This document shows positions 24,501-36,481 of a stretch of DNA of 64,000 nt, one piece after another; the stretch's first letter is position 1, and every line of letters starts with the position of its first letter. Made by a program: the position numbers and the translations under genes. A model generated the notes under the pieces. It saw only the letters and a list, made by a program, of their open reading frames with translations, ran no database searches and was not told the origin of the DNA. Source of the DNA: Wuchereria bancrofti (taxonomy: Eukaryota > Nematoda > Chromadorea > Rhabditida > Onchocercidae); contig SSBO01000003.1 of the NCBI GenBank assembly GCA_005281725.1, positions 8,213,621 through 8,277,620 on the forward strand, given 5' to 3'.

Positions 24501-25346
24501 CTTTTGAAACAGATCTTTAAAAAGTGTTTTTTATTTTATAAATTTTTATAAAAAAAATTTGCTCCAGAATATGCGTATGATTGCGAAATACTACACTAAA
24601 ATAACATTTGCGCGTATGGCTGAATTACTCGATTATCCTGTTGAGGTAAGTGCATTGTGTGAATAAATTTAAGAAGTTTGCTTGATTCATGCACTACCAG
24701 ACATTCTGTAACAATGTAAAAATATGTGGTGTGATAGGCACTAAAATATATTACTGCTCTATAATTTATAAATTTTAATTATGCTGAAAATGACATTGTA
24801 GAAAGAAGTTTCGGCATACAGTTGTGCATTTCGTTAATAAATTCAAAGTAAATTTTATATGTTTTGAAGTTTTTTCTTTAATTTAAGCAAATGGAAAGTT
24901 TTTTATGCAATCTCATTGTTACGGGTGCAATTCCTGATGCAAAAATTCATCGTCCAGCAAAGGTTGTCAACCTTCGAGCTCGAAAAGCTAATATTGAACA
25001 ATTGGATCAGTGGGCTAGTTCGGTGCGAAAGCTTACTGATATACTTAATAAGGTTATAATTTTCTTTTTCTTTTTGTCTATAATTACAATAATCATAAAC
25101 GAAATATTCTTGCTTTTTCCCTAATTCCCATCTTTGTAAATACGAAAAGAACTCAATTTTTTAGCATCAGAAAACATATTTCACTTTATGTGCTTAAATT
25201 TGAGTTGAAGACTAGGTGTTAATTGTGTTAAACGCCATTTTTTCTTTTAATTTTCTAATTTTCAGGTGTCTCATTTGATTTCCAAAGAAGAAATGGTTCA
25301 TCGACATTTAGAAGATAGTTCAGGATCGAGTGCTACTGTGCGCTAA
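21571..25346 (+). CDS. rpn-5: 26S proteasome regulatory subunit RPN5 (PSMD12), 12 exons, 494 aa
   Basis: Lid subunit of the 19S regulatory particle, a scaffold PCI-domain protein that contacts the deubiquitinase RPN11 module. Exons: 21571-21663, 21849-21935, 22303-22506, 22668-22760, 22909-23049, 23130-23243, 23501-23641, 23711-23869, 24106-24234, 24568-24645, 24888-25052, 25266-25346 (TAA). Every exon length is a multiple of three, so all introns are phase 0. Diagnostic stretches shared with PSMD12 are [80 protein letters not shown] and [10 protein letters not shown]. The C-terminal PCI/winged-helix region is in exons 8-12. Compared with human PSMD12 (456 aa) there is an extra Ser-rich N-terminal exon and a short acidic/Ser tail. 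Start ATG 21571 is 2 nt after a TTTTTGTAG acceptor, suggesting trans-splicing. Confidence 0.97.
22567..22605 (+). pseudogene. Relic copy of rpn-5 exon 4 start inside intron 3
   Basis: A TTATTTCAG acceptor at 22566 is followed by [12 protein letters not shown], which echoes [12 protein letters not shown] at the start of exon 4 (22668). Most differences within CEIIEK/CEMIEK are at third positions. The similarity ends after about 12 codons and the frame stops at 22621-22623, so this looks like a decayed duplicated (perhaps formerly alternative) exon rather than a used one. Confidence 0.4.
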
Positions 25347-27004
25347 TTGATTTTTTGCATTGCTTGCTCACCTCCATCATCTTTTTGTTTTATACCTGTT
25401 TCCCAATAAGCAAAATTACGATGGCTGTAAGTAGAAAGCTGTTTAATGATGTATTGTTTTAATGTTAATGAATCATTCAGCGCAGTAAACTTTTTTCTTG
25501 AATTGAAAATTGAGAAGTTGCGCATTTTTATAATTATTTGTACCGTATAGTGCAATCAAATTATTATCATTCGAAAAATCAGCTGAAGAAATATTTCCGT
25601 TTCCAATTTACATGTTTGTTGAGAATGGAACTGGAAAAAACATATTTACAAAATTATTATGATGAATTATATTTTGGCATATCACGTGGTATTCCTTCAA
25701 GTGTGTTATCACGTATCACTGATTCCTTCTTCATAGAAGTAGATGATTCTTTCCCACTTTTCGACACACTTTTTTGAGTAAATTCCGTAATGAATGAGTT
25801 CGCTAACTGCTCATTTACCTAAATAATTTTAATGAGGATTGTACGTTATCATTTTTTTTTTATTTCCTTTAAATTAAATAATGACTACATTACGAAATAT
25901 ATGGCCTTTTTTTTTTCAAAGTTAACCGTTATTAGAATAATTATTTGCAGTTATTACAAAATTATTGCAAATGTTTGTTATGCAAAGATGTCTAGTCAAT
26001 TATACAATAGGCTAATTTTCGTTGAGGCCATTAAGTTGATATATGATAGAGTGCAAAAAAAGAAAAAAAAAGACTAAAATAAACTTTCATCCTTTACAAT
26101 AAAAGGAATTCTGTTGTATTCTTACTTCATTTTGTTTTAGAATTTTCTTTTCGTTGTGGACCACTTTCCTAAAATATTCGGAAAAAGTGTAGCTGATATT
26201 GATATGTGATCTACTTGTCCAATTTTCGAACAAAATAAAAAAGTTATATTAAAAGTGGATCTAAAATTCAATAAATTCACTTCAGTTTTTGTTCATTATT
26301 ATCGCATTTTTCATTGGGTCTACTTTTTTGCATCCCATTAGTTGCTAATTTTGCAATGGATTTTTCCTTCTTCTTCATTTCATTTTCATCGTTAGCATCA
26401 TGCTTAAATCATTTAATCAAGTGATCTTTTGCCTCATTATACACTTTTTTTTTTTATAAATTTTAGACATTTTATTTTTTAATTGTTATTATTTAAATTA
26501 ATTGTACATATCAAATCAATTTTAGCTCTACAAAGAAACTTAAGTTTAATTTCTTGCTTACAAAAAAAGGAAAAAAAAAACGAATAATTCTTGTGATATT
26601 CAAAATTATATTGCAAGAGTAATCAATCATTTATAATATGAATGGTTAATTACTGCAAAATAATTTCATTGCTTGTTTTCAAGGTGTTCAATCGTTTAAT
26701 ATAAATTAATTAATTGATAATATGAAATGATTACATAATTTCCAAATTTTACAGAAGACAACTACTCAATAAAGTATTAAAGAGTGATCGAATGATTGAT
26801 TGATTGATTGATTGACTGATTAATAATATAAAATGATAAGTGGTAGTTTGTTTACGTAAATGATTATAAATGATTACAATTAAGTGATAATCTACGTGTG
26901 AACGATTATTACTTTGTGATAAATTTCATTTGCTAATTAATAGTTTTAATCCATTTGCATGATAATTATTAAAAACATTTGAAAAATAAAAATTAATATA
27001 TAAC
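25347..27004. other. rpn-5 3' UTR and downstream AT-rich DNA
   Basis: The first AATAAA after the rpn-5 stop is at 26078-26083, with another near 26234. An open frame at 25538-25777 reads as a plausible peptide (MELEKTYLQNYYDELYFGI from 25625) but has no splice context or family match and is probably UTR. A TGAT microsatellite lies near 26795-26820. Confidence 0.45.
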
Positions 27005-27133
27005 CTTTCGTGAGTTTATCTTTTTATCTTTCTCATCTTTTGATATTTTAATATTCTCAACTGAAATTTTCCTGTCATCATTGCGTGCCTTCGATACATC
27101 CCATTGTGTTGTTTCTTTTGTATGTAAACACAT
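27005..27133 (-). CDS. Possible isolated exon, no assignment
   Basis: On the minus strand, ATG 27133 directly follows ATTACATAG and opens a 43-codon frame (MCLHTKETTQWDVSKARNDD, then Lys/Asp-rich) ending in phase 0 at CGAAAG|GTTATA. Composition is more protein-like than the surroundings, but no partner exon was found to the left and rpn-5 ends close by on the other strand. It could be chance. Confidence 0.2.
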
Positions 27134-27139
27134 CTATGT

Positions 27140-30100
27140 AATATATGTGTTTATGTATGTGTTTTTTTTTTTAATTTTTTAAATTGAAATATTTAATAAT
27201 CACAAATTTTTTTTTATAAATTTATTTCTTTATTAGTTAAATTTGCTATAAATATTTTTAATTTAATGTAAGTTTATTAACAAAAGATTTTAAAAGCAAA
27301 AAAATCATTAAGAAAGTAAGTTTAGTTTTTTATTTATTCTTTGTTTTATAGTATTTTCATTGTATTACTATAAAATTTATTGTAAATTTCATAAAAAAAA
27401 AAATTTTTTTTTCCTTTTTTTATTGTCAGCTGAATTGATTGGATGAAAAGGAAGTGTTTATTTGTAATTCAATTTGTGAGTAATGAAAACATGAGCAAAA
27501 ATAATAATTCACATATGAAACAACCAACCGATATCATTTGAATTTAAAAAAAAAAGTAATTCAGAAATTCTGATATCAGTTAAATTAAAAAAAAAAAATA
27601 ATTTGGAAATTGTATGTATTTATTTATATTTTCAATTTTTTTCTTTTTTTTTTAAACAAATAACTATTTACTGATAAGATAGGACACTTTTTAACAGCGC
27701 ATTTTATCAATATGTTTTTTTTTTTTCACACTATTGCTTCTTTTTATTAATCAATGAAATTAACAATATTAATTGATAATTAGAACTAATAATTTAAGTT
27801 TTCTTTGATTTACAATATGCTTAATATCATTAAAAGCTATTGTAAAAATAATCTTTTTTTTTTCATTTTAATCTTCCACATACAAAAAATTTGTGATTAT
27901 AGAAAGTATAATTTATTTTAGTGTGATGAATTTTATTTCTGATAACAAAATCTGGTAAAAATTGTTGAATGAAGAAATGATATGCAGAAATTTTTTGGAT
28001 GAAATATTATTATTTAATATTAAAATTAAAAAAAATATTAAAAATTATCAAAAAATATTAAAAAAGCTATACTACAAAAAAAAAGTTAAAAAAACGGAAA
28101 AAAAAGTGAAAATTGAAATAAAATTTATTTTTTGACGAACTGAAATAAAATTTATTCGTTTAATAAAAAATTGTACTTATTTAATATTATTTGAAAAAAT
28201 CTTCTCCATAACTAGTGAATTGAATACTTTTATGAATTGCTATTATTCTTAAATTGTCTGATTTAAAAAAAAAAAAAAAAAAATGAAATATTAAAGGTAC
28301 TAAGACTATTCGTTTCTTTTGTCATCTCATATGCTATCATTTATGGTAACAAATTAAAATGAATTTAAAATATTGTCTTTAAATGCTTTTTTATTTATTT
28401 ATTTATTTACACGCTTTATTGTTAGATTTAACTTTTAAGTATTCCATTTGAATTAAATTGAGAGCTAACTTTCATTATAAATACATTACTCGTTTACTTA
28501 CAAGACTATCCTAGAATTGATAATTTGATTTAATAGAAAATAATGATCATATTTGATGTAAACAATTTTCTTTTTTTACTTTTCCTTTTTGTTTTTTTTT
28601 TTTTCTTTTTCTTTTTTTTTAATAATAGTTGTTAGCGTTCCTCAAAAATTTGCTTCGCTTTTTCTTTTTTTTTTTTTGCGCAGCTGTTTTATAAACGAAA
28701 CACATAAAATGCATTTTTGTTGGTTTTGCAGGTGTATTCTTAAAACACTTTTCTCTTTTTACTTCCTCATTTTTTTTTTCTTTTCGATTTGTAAAAAAAA
28801 AGAAAAGAAAATAATATGAATTTTTCCAAAAAAAAAAAAATGGAAAAAATTAATTTTATTAAAAAAATTTTTTTACATAAATGCTAATATTTCAATAGTA
28901 ATAATAAGCATATTAATAATATGATATAATGGTATCTCAATAAAAATTTCAAATCAGTAATTTTTTTTTTATTTAAATTTTATCAAATAAGACAAAAGGA
29001 CGAAAAAATGCGAGAGAGGTTAAAGATTAAAATTAGGAAAACTTTTGAAAATGACCAAAAAAAGGAAACGAAACAACAACAATAACAAAAAAAAAAAAGA
29101 CGATGTAAATAATATATTTCATGGAAAGACTAAAAGTGTAATTCTCATAAAATAACACTTGTAAAATCAGTCAAATTTTTTTTTTTGTTTTTTTTTTTTT
29201 TTGTCCAATGGGACAATTTTTTTTCTTTTTAAAAATTTTCAAATACTATTGAAATAGAAAAGAGTAATAGCACTGAAAACATTGTAAACAATATGATTAT
29301 ATGTAGCACATCTATGCTTATAACATTTCATTCATCAATTTTTTTTCATTTTTTTTTTTTTTTAAATATTTGTATGTTATGCAATTTGAAGCTATGAAAA
29401 ATGATCTCAAATATTTATATAATGGAAGTTATTTTTTCCTCTATTTTTAACGATAAGTTAACAAAGAAAAAAGAAAAGCAAAGTTATGAATTAAAATTTT
29501 TTTTAAAAAAAGCAGGAAAAAAGCAAAAACAAAAAAAAAAAGCAAAAGGAATTTATATTAAATTTTATTAGATTTGAAAATACTGGTAAATTATTAAATT
29601 ACAAGTGAATATTATTAATTCATAAAATGCAATTGAAATAAAAGTAAAAAAGTTTTTTTCCAGTAAAATAAAATTCAAATAAATAGTACTTATTTATAAA
29701 TTCTTTTTCTTTAAGAAGAAGAGAAAATACGTATAATAAAATAAGTACTTAAGTATTTTTAATCGATAATAATCAGATGACTATTTAATTTCTTTTTTTT
29801 CTGAATTAATCAATGACAATAATTTTTTTCTTTAAGAAGATGTATGAATTTTTTCTCCGGTTTTTTTTACTTAAATAAAAATGTATAAATTTCATGAATG
29901 AATGAATGAATGAATGAGTACTGAAATAACTGTCAGTAAACAGGAATTGAGAAATAATACAAGTAAATGAAATATTTTGTTCAAATTTATTATTTGATAC
30001 ATTTTTTTCATTTAGCTCGATTTAAATTTAAATTTTAACTTCTTATTTTAATTAATTTGTTAGAAATTATTTAATAAAATATCAACTTGTTACCCATTTT

Positions 30101-30329
30101 TTTTTCTTCCAATCTTTTCCACTTTTTTATTCCATTTTATTTTTAATTCACTTAAATATTATACAGATAGCAAACAATCGACTGAAATATTTTCACAACG
30201 AATGAATGAATTAATGAATGAATAATTAAGGGAAATAAATTATTGAATGTATTTATTTCATTATATTATTTATCACAATCCGAAATTAGATTTTGTGCCG
30301 GAATAATTGAAGAAATTTGATAGAAGAAG
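27140..30329. other. AT-rich intergenic DNA with simple repeats
   Basis: Dense poly-A and poly-T runs, a TTTA microsatellite near 28388-28408 and a TGAA microsatellite near 29897-29918. The open frame at 28589-28819 is Phe-rich translation of poly-T. No gene signal was seen on either strand. Confidence 0.6.
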
Positions 30330-30623
30330 CGGGGAGTGATAAGAATTACGATGTATAGCGATTGGAGAATAACGGGGAGTGATAAGAATTACGATGCATA
30401 GCGATTGGAGAATAACGGGGAGTGATAAGAATTACGATGTATAGCGATTGGAGAATAACGGGGAGTGATAAGAATTACGATGTATAGCGATTGGAGAATA
30501 ACGGGGAGTGATAAGAATTACGATGTATAGCGATTGGAGAATAACGGGGAGTGATAAGAATTACGATGCATAGCGATTGGAGAATAACGGGGAGTGATAA
30601 GAATTACGATGCATAGCGATTGA
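30330..30623 (+). repeat. 43-bp minisatellite, seven copies
   Basis: Seven near-identical units begin at 30330, 30373, 30416, 30459, 30502, 30545 and 30588 (the last truncated). Unit starts CGGGGAGTGATAAGAATTAC. Apart from the ends, the only difference seen is GATGTATAG versus GATGCATAG, in the order T,C,T,T,T,C,C. High identity implies recent expansion or homogenisation. Confidence 0.95.
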
Positions 30624-33396
30624 GAAGTATTGTATTCATTGAATCATCATTATTTCATTCATATACTTTATCAATGTTTCATTTTTAATTGATAAAATAA
30701 AAATAGCAAATAATTACTTATAAATTATTAACTTTTGTTTTGATATTTTTATCTAAAAATATAAAAGTGCTTCTGATTTAGTTAATATTATCAGAAAAAA
30801 GGGAAAAAAGAACGATTTGCAATCAGATTACTTCTTTTCTGATTGTTTTTTTTTTTTTATTTTTTTCTAAAAAAAGTTCAAGAAACAAACTATTTAAAGT
30901 GATGTTTTTTGAAAGTATAATTTTTTCACATTCTGCAATAATATATTCTTAACTAAACTTTTTTGATTTTATGTTAAAAATACAAAAAAGAAAAAAAATT
31001 TTTTTTTTCAACAGTGATAATAAATAATATTGGATTTAGTTGTCGTTGACGGATGTCATAAATGTTTAAAATATGATGATGAGAACCTTATCAGTGTTTT
31101 TCAATCTCTTGTTGTTCCTCTTGTTGCCTTTTATCATTTATCATTAGCTTTAATCTAAAATGAAATTAATCATTCAAGAAAAACTATATAAAAACCAACA
31201 ATTTTCATTTTTTTTTTTTTTGAAAAATTAAAAAGTACTTTATTTTTTCTTATACTATTAGTACTATTAATTTATTGTTTGCTGATTTTTTTTTTCTTAT
31301 GATTGTTTTTTTTTTACAAAGGAAAAAATGAAGAAAGAAAAAATAGAAAACGAAAACAAGCGATAAATTTTGTAATCTAAAAAATTTGTTAAAAATTAAC
31401 TTTTCTTGTAATTTTAACAAATTTATTTTTCTGCTTTTTTTTTCGTAGTAAACGTATTTTTGAAAAGAAGAACATTGGTTATTCTTACATTGTGACAAAT
31501 GAATGAAGTAGAACAAATTAAATTTAAATAATTTGAATTTCAAGCAATTATGAATTTTTTGCAAATCAATTCATTATTAGCCTATTTACTTGTTGATATT
31601 ATTTGTTAATTAATACTTGAAATAACTTATTAATTTCCATAAAAATTTTTTTCCTTCATTTATTAATTTTTATTCATTACTTTTCATGTTTCATTTAAAC
31701 AAATACTATGAAACAAAAAAAAAAAAGGTTTTTTTGAAAATTAATTCTCAATTCTCAAAGTGGGAAAGGGTGAAAGAAGAAAAAAGGAAGTGAAATGAAA
31801 AATAAAAAAATTTTTTTCATTCACGTTTTAATCTAATAATGTTTGTAAAAATTTTCCCCAATTAAAAAATTGATTATTGTTGATTTGATGAAATAAATAA
31901 GAATAAAATTTTAACATCCAACAAAAACAGAGAAAAAAAAGCAAATAACGAAGAATGAAAAAAAAAGAATACTAAGAAAAAGCATTAAATGATACTAGAA
32001 ATGATGAAAAATCGAAAAAAAAAAAATAGTTTGAATGAAATTAGAAGCGCAAATATCTCATAAAAATTTATATGAAAAAAAAAAACGGAACTCTTAACTT
32101 TAACGCTGGAAAAATTATAAAAACTTTAACGAAAAAAAAACTTAACTTTAACGAAAGTAAATAGTTGCAAATATGTATGTATAATACAGCAAGCTTTGTA
32201 ATATTAAAAACATTAAACATATGAAAAAGAAAATTTGAAAGAAAAAAAGAAGGAATATGCAAAAATGTAATGCATTTCATTTTTAATTAAATTTTTTTTT
32301 TTGTATTAAAAAAGAAAAATTGAACTTTTTCGTGGAAAAAAAAAATTAAAACTGAATCTGATTAAATTGTGTTTTATAATAAAAAAAATGGATTTTTTCT
32401 TATATTTTTTCGTAATACAGATTTGTCATTTTTATGATTTCATTGATTTCAACCACTTTTTTTTGTAATTTTTCATTTTTATGATTAGATTGATTTCATT
32501 TTTTTTCCTTTTTTTAATTTTCGTTTTATTTTATTTTTTTTTTAGCTCTAGTTTTTATTAGCGTCATTAATTTTAATCCTGCACTTTTTCTAATCCCATG
32601 CATTTTCCATCTTATTTCATTAGTGAAAATAAAAAAAGAAAAAGGAAAGCTAAATACTATAGCCGACGATTTAGTTTTATTTTCCTCCTTGCTTTTTTTT
32701 TTTCGAGATTCAAATGTTTAATTGTAATGCTAAATTTTCACGTTTTTCACCTGTTTTTACGCTTTTTAATTGCCTAGCATTCATTTACTCAAAAAAAAAA
32801 AAAAAAAATGAAATATTCTAGAAGAGATTTATTCTAATTACAAAAATATTTTAAATCAAAATAAATGCCAGTTAAAAATTTTTTTTAAATTAAAACGAAA
32901 AAAAAATGGGATTCATTTTTCTGTCTACAGAATTATTCATTTCAATTTTTTGATCATTTTTTGCATTTGCTTAATTTTATTCTATCAATTTATTTATTCT
33001 TGGCAAAAAAAAAAAGAAAAAAAAAAACGAAAAAATTCTCAGCCAATAAACATACCATTTTTCATTCAAATAAAATTCCATAGTTTTTCATGTTGGCATT
33101 TTCATTGTTGAATTTTTTTTTATAAAATTTAATTGCTAAGCTATTATTGTATGGAATAATAATATCCCATTTGACGGTTTCATACAAATTGCAAATTTAA
33201 AAAAATTAAATAAAAAATTAGAAAAAAAGTATGCTTTTCCAAGCATTCATTTCATTTCAATGAAATTATATCACATCTCCTAGTATCTGCAATGAATTTT
33301 TCAAAATTTCGTACAGAAAAAAAAAAAAGTAAATAAAAAATTTCAGAAGTTATTTCATTTTACTCATCACATAATATAATATTGCAGTATTGCATC
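30624..33396. other. AT-rich DNA without a clear gene
   Basis: Mostly homopolymer tracts. Only the small exon-like segment at 31091-31154 (separate entry) stands out. Open frames at 31250-31564 and 32068-32280 are Phe/Lys-rich and lack motifs. Confidence 0.5.
31091..31154 (-). CDS. Possible short terminal exon, no assignment
   Basis: A strong acceptor (TTTCATTTTAG) on the minus strand is followed, in one frame, by LKLMINDKRQQEEQQEIEKH and a stop (TGA 31093-31091). The Glu/Gln-rich content differs from the local AT background. No upstream exon was identified, so it could be chance or the last exon of a gene with long introns. Confidence 0.25.
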
Positions 33397-33731
33397 AATT
33401 CAACTTATCATGGAAATAATATAATATCTAAATTTAAATTATATATTGTTTAAATTTTATTATCATGTTGTTAAAATAGTCACAATTTAAACATTATATT
33501 AAATATTTTTATCAAAATTGAAAAATTTAAATTTATTAAATTATGACGAAATATAATACGAGTNAATTCAACTTATCATGGAAATAATATAATATCTAAA
33601 TTTAAATTATATATTGTTTAAATTTTATTATCATGTTGTTAAAATAGTCACAATTTAAACATTATATTAAATATTTTTATCAAAATTGAAAAATTTAAAT
33701 TTATTAAATTATGACGAAATATAATACGAGT
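33397..33731 (+). repeat. Exact 167-bp direct duplication flanking one N (likely assembly join)
   Basis: Bases 33397-33563 and 33565-33731 are identical over 167 bp and are separated by a single undetermined base at 33564. The unit is ordinary AT-rich sequence, not a satellite. Two overlapping contig ends joined by an N is the simplest explanation; a true tandem duplication is less likely. Confidence 0.9.
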
Positions 33732-34290
33732 GAAATAAAATTATTTCCTTTAGCTCATTTTATTATATTTTACTGTTTTTTTTTGTGCTAAATTTTTATT
33801 GACTTCATAATAAATTCTTTTTTTCTTCTCATAACTTCGAAAAGTTAAAATGAAAAAAGAAATGACAAAATTTCAGCATCGTCTGATTTCATTTTATGAA
33901 ACTTAAACACTTTTTTTTTTCATTTGAACTAGAAATTTTTTTTTTTTTAATTTGCTATATTGTTAACAATTTCTTTCAAATTTTGATTATCAATACATTT
34001 GCTATTCATTTGTTATTTTAATAATCCAAACTTTTCGCTTTGAAAAAGATGAATTTCTTTTTTTATAACTATATTTTTTAACATGAAATTATGCTATTAT
34101 ACATTTGCATAAATTATATTTTACAATTTTCTCTCACAAATAAACCAAATCATTCTCAGAACTTTTACTTTCTTCTTTGTCAATTTTTTTAATCTTTAAA
34201 AAAAAATGTAACAACAAATCATCAGCGATAATTTAGTTTATAGTTCGTCTGATTGTTTCATTTTAGTTTTTAAAAGGACACATAACGTTA
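33732..34290. other. AT-rich DNA, nothing recognised
   Basis: Homopolymer-rich sequence, no exon-like segment or repeat seen. Confidence 0.5.
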
Positions 34291-34650
34291 GTTTGTCATT
34301 TAACTGCTTCCTCAAATTTTGTCAATCAGCTAACTATTTCCTTTAATTTGCTAGTATTTTAATTTACTGGTCGTTTAACGGCTTCCTTTAATTTGTCACT
34401 CATTTAACTATTTCCCTTAATTTGCTGGTCGTTTTACTCCTTCCTTTAAAATTTAATACTTCCCATTAATTTGCTAGTCATTTAACTGCTTCTTTTCCTT
34501 AATTTTGCTAGTCATTTAAGTACTTCTTTCAATTTGTCAGCCGTCCAGTTGTTTCCTATTGTTAGTCATTTAATTGTTTCCTTTAATTTGCTAGTACATC
34601 TAGCTACTTCCTTTAATTTGTTAGGCATTTAACTACTTTCTTTAATCCAT
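34290..34650 (+). repeat. Old diverged tandem repeat, about 29-bp unit
   Basis: About ten degenerate copies around a consensus of TTTGCTAGTCATTTAACTGC followed by TTCCTTTAA. Unit lengths vary and copies differ at many positions, so this is an aged minisatellite. It has no coding frame. Confidence 0.7.
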
Positions 34651-35645
34651 ATTTTTTTTCTTTCTTCTTGCTTAAGTTATTATTGTTTATCTGGTTTATC
34701 ATTTGAAGTAAGCAAATAACTAAAATAATTATCTTCTATTTATTCTTTCTTCCACCATTTTTCTCATTTTATTTTATTTTAGTTTTTTAAATCTTTCTGT
34801 TACTTTTAACTTAATCCATTTGAAATAACTGATTTATCTTAATGTGACAGCAAGATGTCCCAGTTATGAAATGCCTAAAATGGAAAAAGCATCAAAAAAT
34901 AAAAGATAATGATGAAAAGAAAGTCCTTTTGATATTTATATAAATTCTTTTTTTTTTAACAAAATAATTTTTTTTCAAATAAATTTGCATGAATATTTGA
35001 GAAATATTTGAAAAATATATCATAAAAAAATAATTTTATCTTAAAGTAACTGCTAGTAAAGTAAGCGAATTAACTGCTAGTTTTCTTTTTCAATGTACTA
35101 AATTATATGAAATATTTGAATGTAATTTTAGCAATTTTAATTTTCTCATTAATTTAAGAAATATTTCGTATTTTTTTTAAAATGTCAATAATTTCACATA
35201 TTTGCATTTTTCAACCAAATATTGATAAATTTGAAAGGATAAAAAAAAGGAGAAAAAAAAACTTTCATTTCCTCTATTATTAAAAAAATAAATTATTTTA
35301 TTTTTATCAATTGCGCATTTTCTGCACATTTATATAATTTAAATATTGCAATGGTAAATGAATTGTATCATTTGTATTTCATATCTAATACAAATAATTT
35401 CTTCTTCTTTCCTTCCTTCCTTTTTCGTTTTCCATTTCAAATTTAATTTTTCCTTCTCTTTTCATTCTATCTTTGATTCAATCAATGATTTTTTTATGCA
35501 TAAAAATTAGTTTATAATTATAAGATAATTGAAATAGAAAATTTTAAATTTGAACAATTTTTTTGTCAGGCTAATTTACACAGTAGCACAAAATGATCAT
35601 ATGATATCTAAATATTTTAGGAATAATTTTATCAATATGAGGATT
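34651..35645. other. AT-rich DNA with a weak exon-like segment
   Basis: After AATGTGACAG at 34856 two short frames (QDVPVMKCLKWKKHQK and RCPSYEMPKMEKASKNKR) are open, but there is no family match. Otherwise nothing was seen. Confidence 0.4.
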
Positions 35646-35925
35646 GTATTGAAGGATTGACAGGTAGATGTGACGGACAGATGAACGGATGGATGGACGG
35701 ATAGATGAGCGGATGGTTGGACAGGTGAACGGATGACGAATGGGCGAATGATGTATGGATGGATGAACAGATGGTCGGATAGATGATGGACGGATGGATG
35801 GATGACTGGACGGATGGATGGACGTGTTGGACGGTTGGTTGAATGGATGGATGAACGGAACGGATTGATGAATAAAAGAATGATGGGCGGATAAATGGAT
35901 TGATGGATTGATGGTATGGAATGAA
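35646..35925 (+). repeat. Degenerate GGAT/GGAC-rich minisatellite
   Basis: Plus strand is built from GGATGGAC, GGATAGAT and GGATGATG-like tetramer multiples for about 280 bp. The minus-strand open frames over it (rich in SIHPS/SVHP) are translations of the repeat, not genes. Confidence 0.85.
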
Positions 35926-36375
35926 TGATCGCAAACCTATCCAATATTAAAACTAAAAATTTACAATATATATGGATTGAAAACATCTTTGTTCCTATGC
36001 CATAGACATATTTTCTATCTGTTGGATATAAATAAAATTAGGATAATGAGAATGATCTCTTGGGAGCACTTTTCTTGAAGACTTTTTACCGATTGTAGGA
36101 AAAGAATGCAAAGAAGCAGTGAACACGGAAAAAGGAAAAAGATAGAAAGACAAATAGGAAAGATTTTTGAGTTTTAAACAAATCAACTCTTGATAAGTTT
36201 ACTCTTCCACAACAGAAAGATGTAAATAACATTCCATTTTGAAACAAATATCTGTAGTTCTATACTAAACATATACACGCACATATGCGTTACGCACGAA
36301 TATATGCCTTTTCATATTCATCTTCTAATTCTTGTGTCATTTCGTTTTACAATCTTTTACTTTAACCAATTATAG
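35926..36375. other. Intergenic, mildly GC-richer
   Basis: A minus-strand frame (36186-35995) ends RDHSHYPNFIYIQQIENMSMA and looks slightly protein-like but lacks a good acceptor. No call is made. Confidence 0.35.
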
Positions 36376-36481
36376 AGAAAGTAACATTTCAAAAATTTAT
36401 AAAGAAGCAAAACGGAAACAACTGGGAATCCTAGAATTGATTATTTCACATCATTATAAAGAGGAAATTCATGGCAATAAG
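36376..36481 (+). CDS. Possible internal exon, no assignment
   Basis: After ACCAATTATAG the frame reads ESNISKIYKEAKRKQLGILE and continues to IHGNK before AATAAG|GTTTTG, giving a 106-nt segment (one base plus 35 codons). Lys/Glu/Ile-rich content could be a helical protein. It is phase-compatible with the candidate terminal exon at 38161. No homologue was recognised. Confidence 0.27.

Noticed and set aside
28589..28819. Phe-rich 76-codon open frame
   Set aside because: Direct translation of poly-T; no motif or splice context.
35597..35986. Two minus-strand SIHPS-repeat open frames
   Set aside because: Translations of the GGAT-rich minisatellite.
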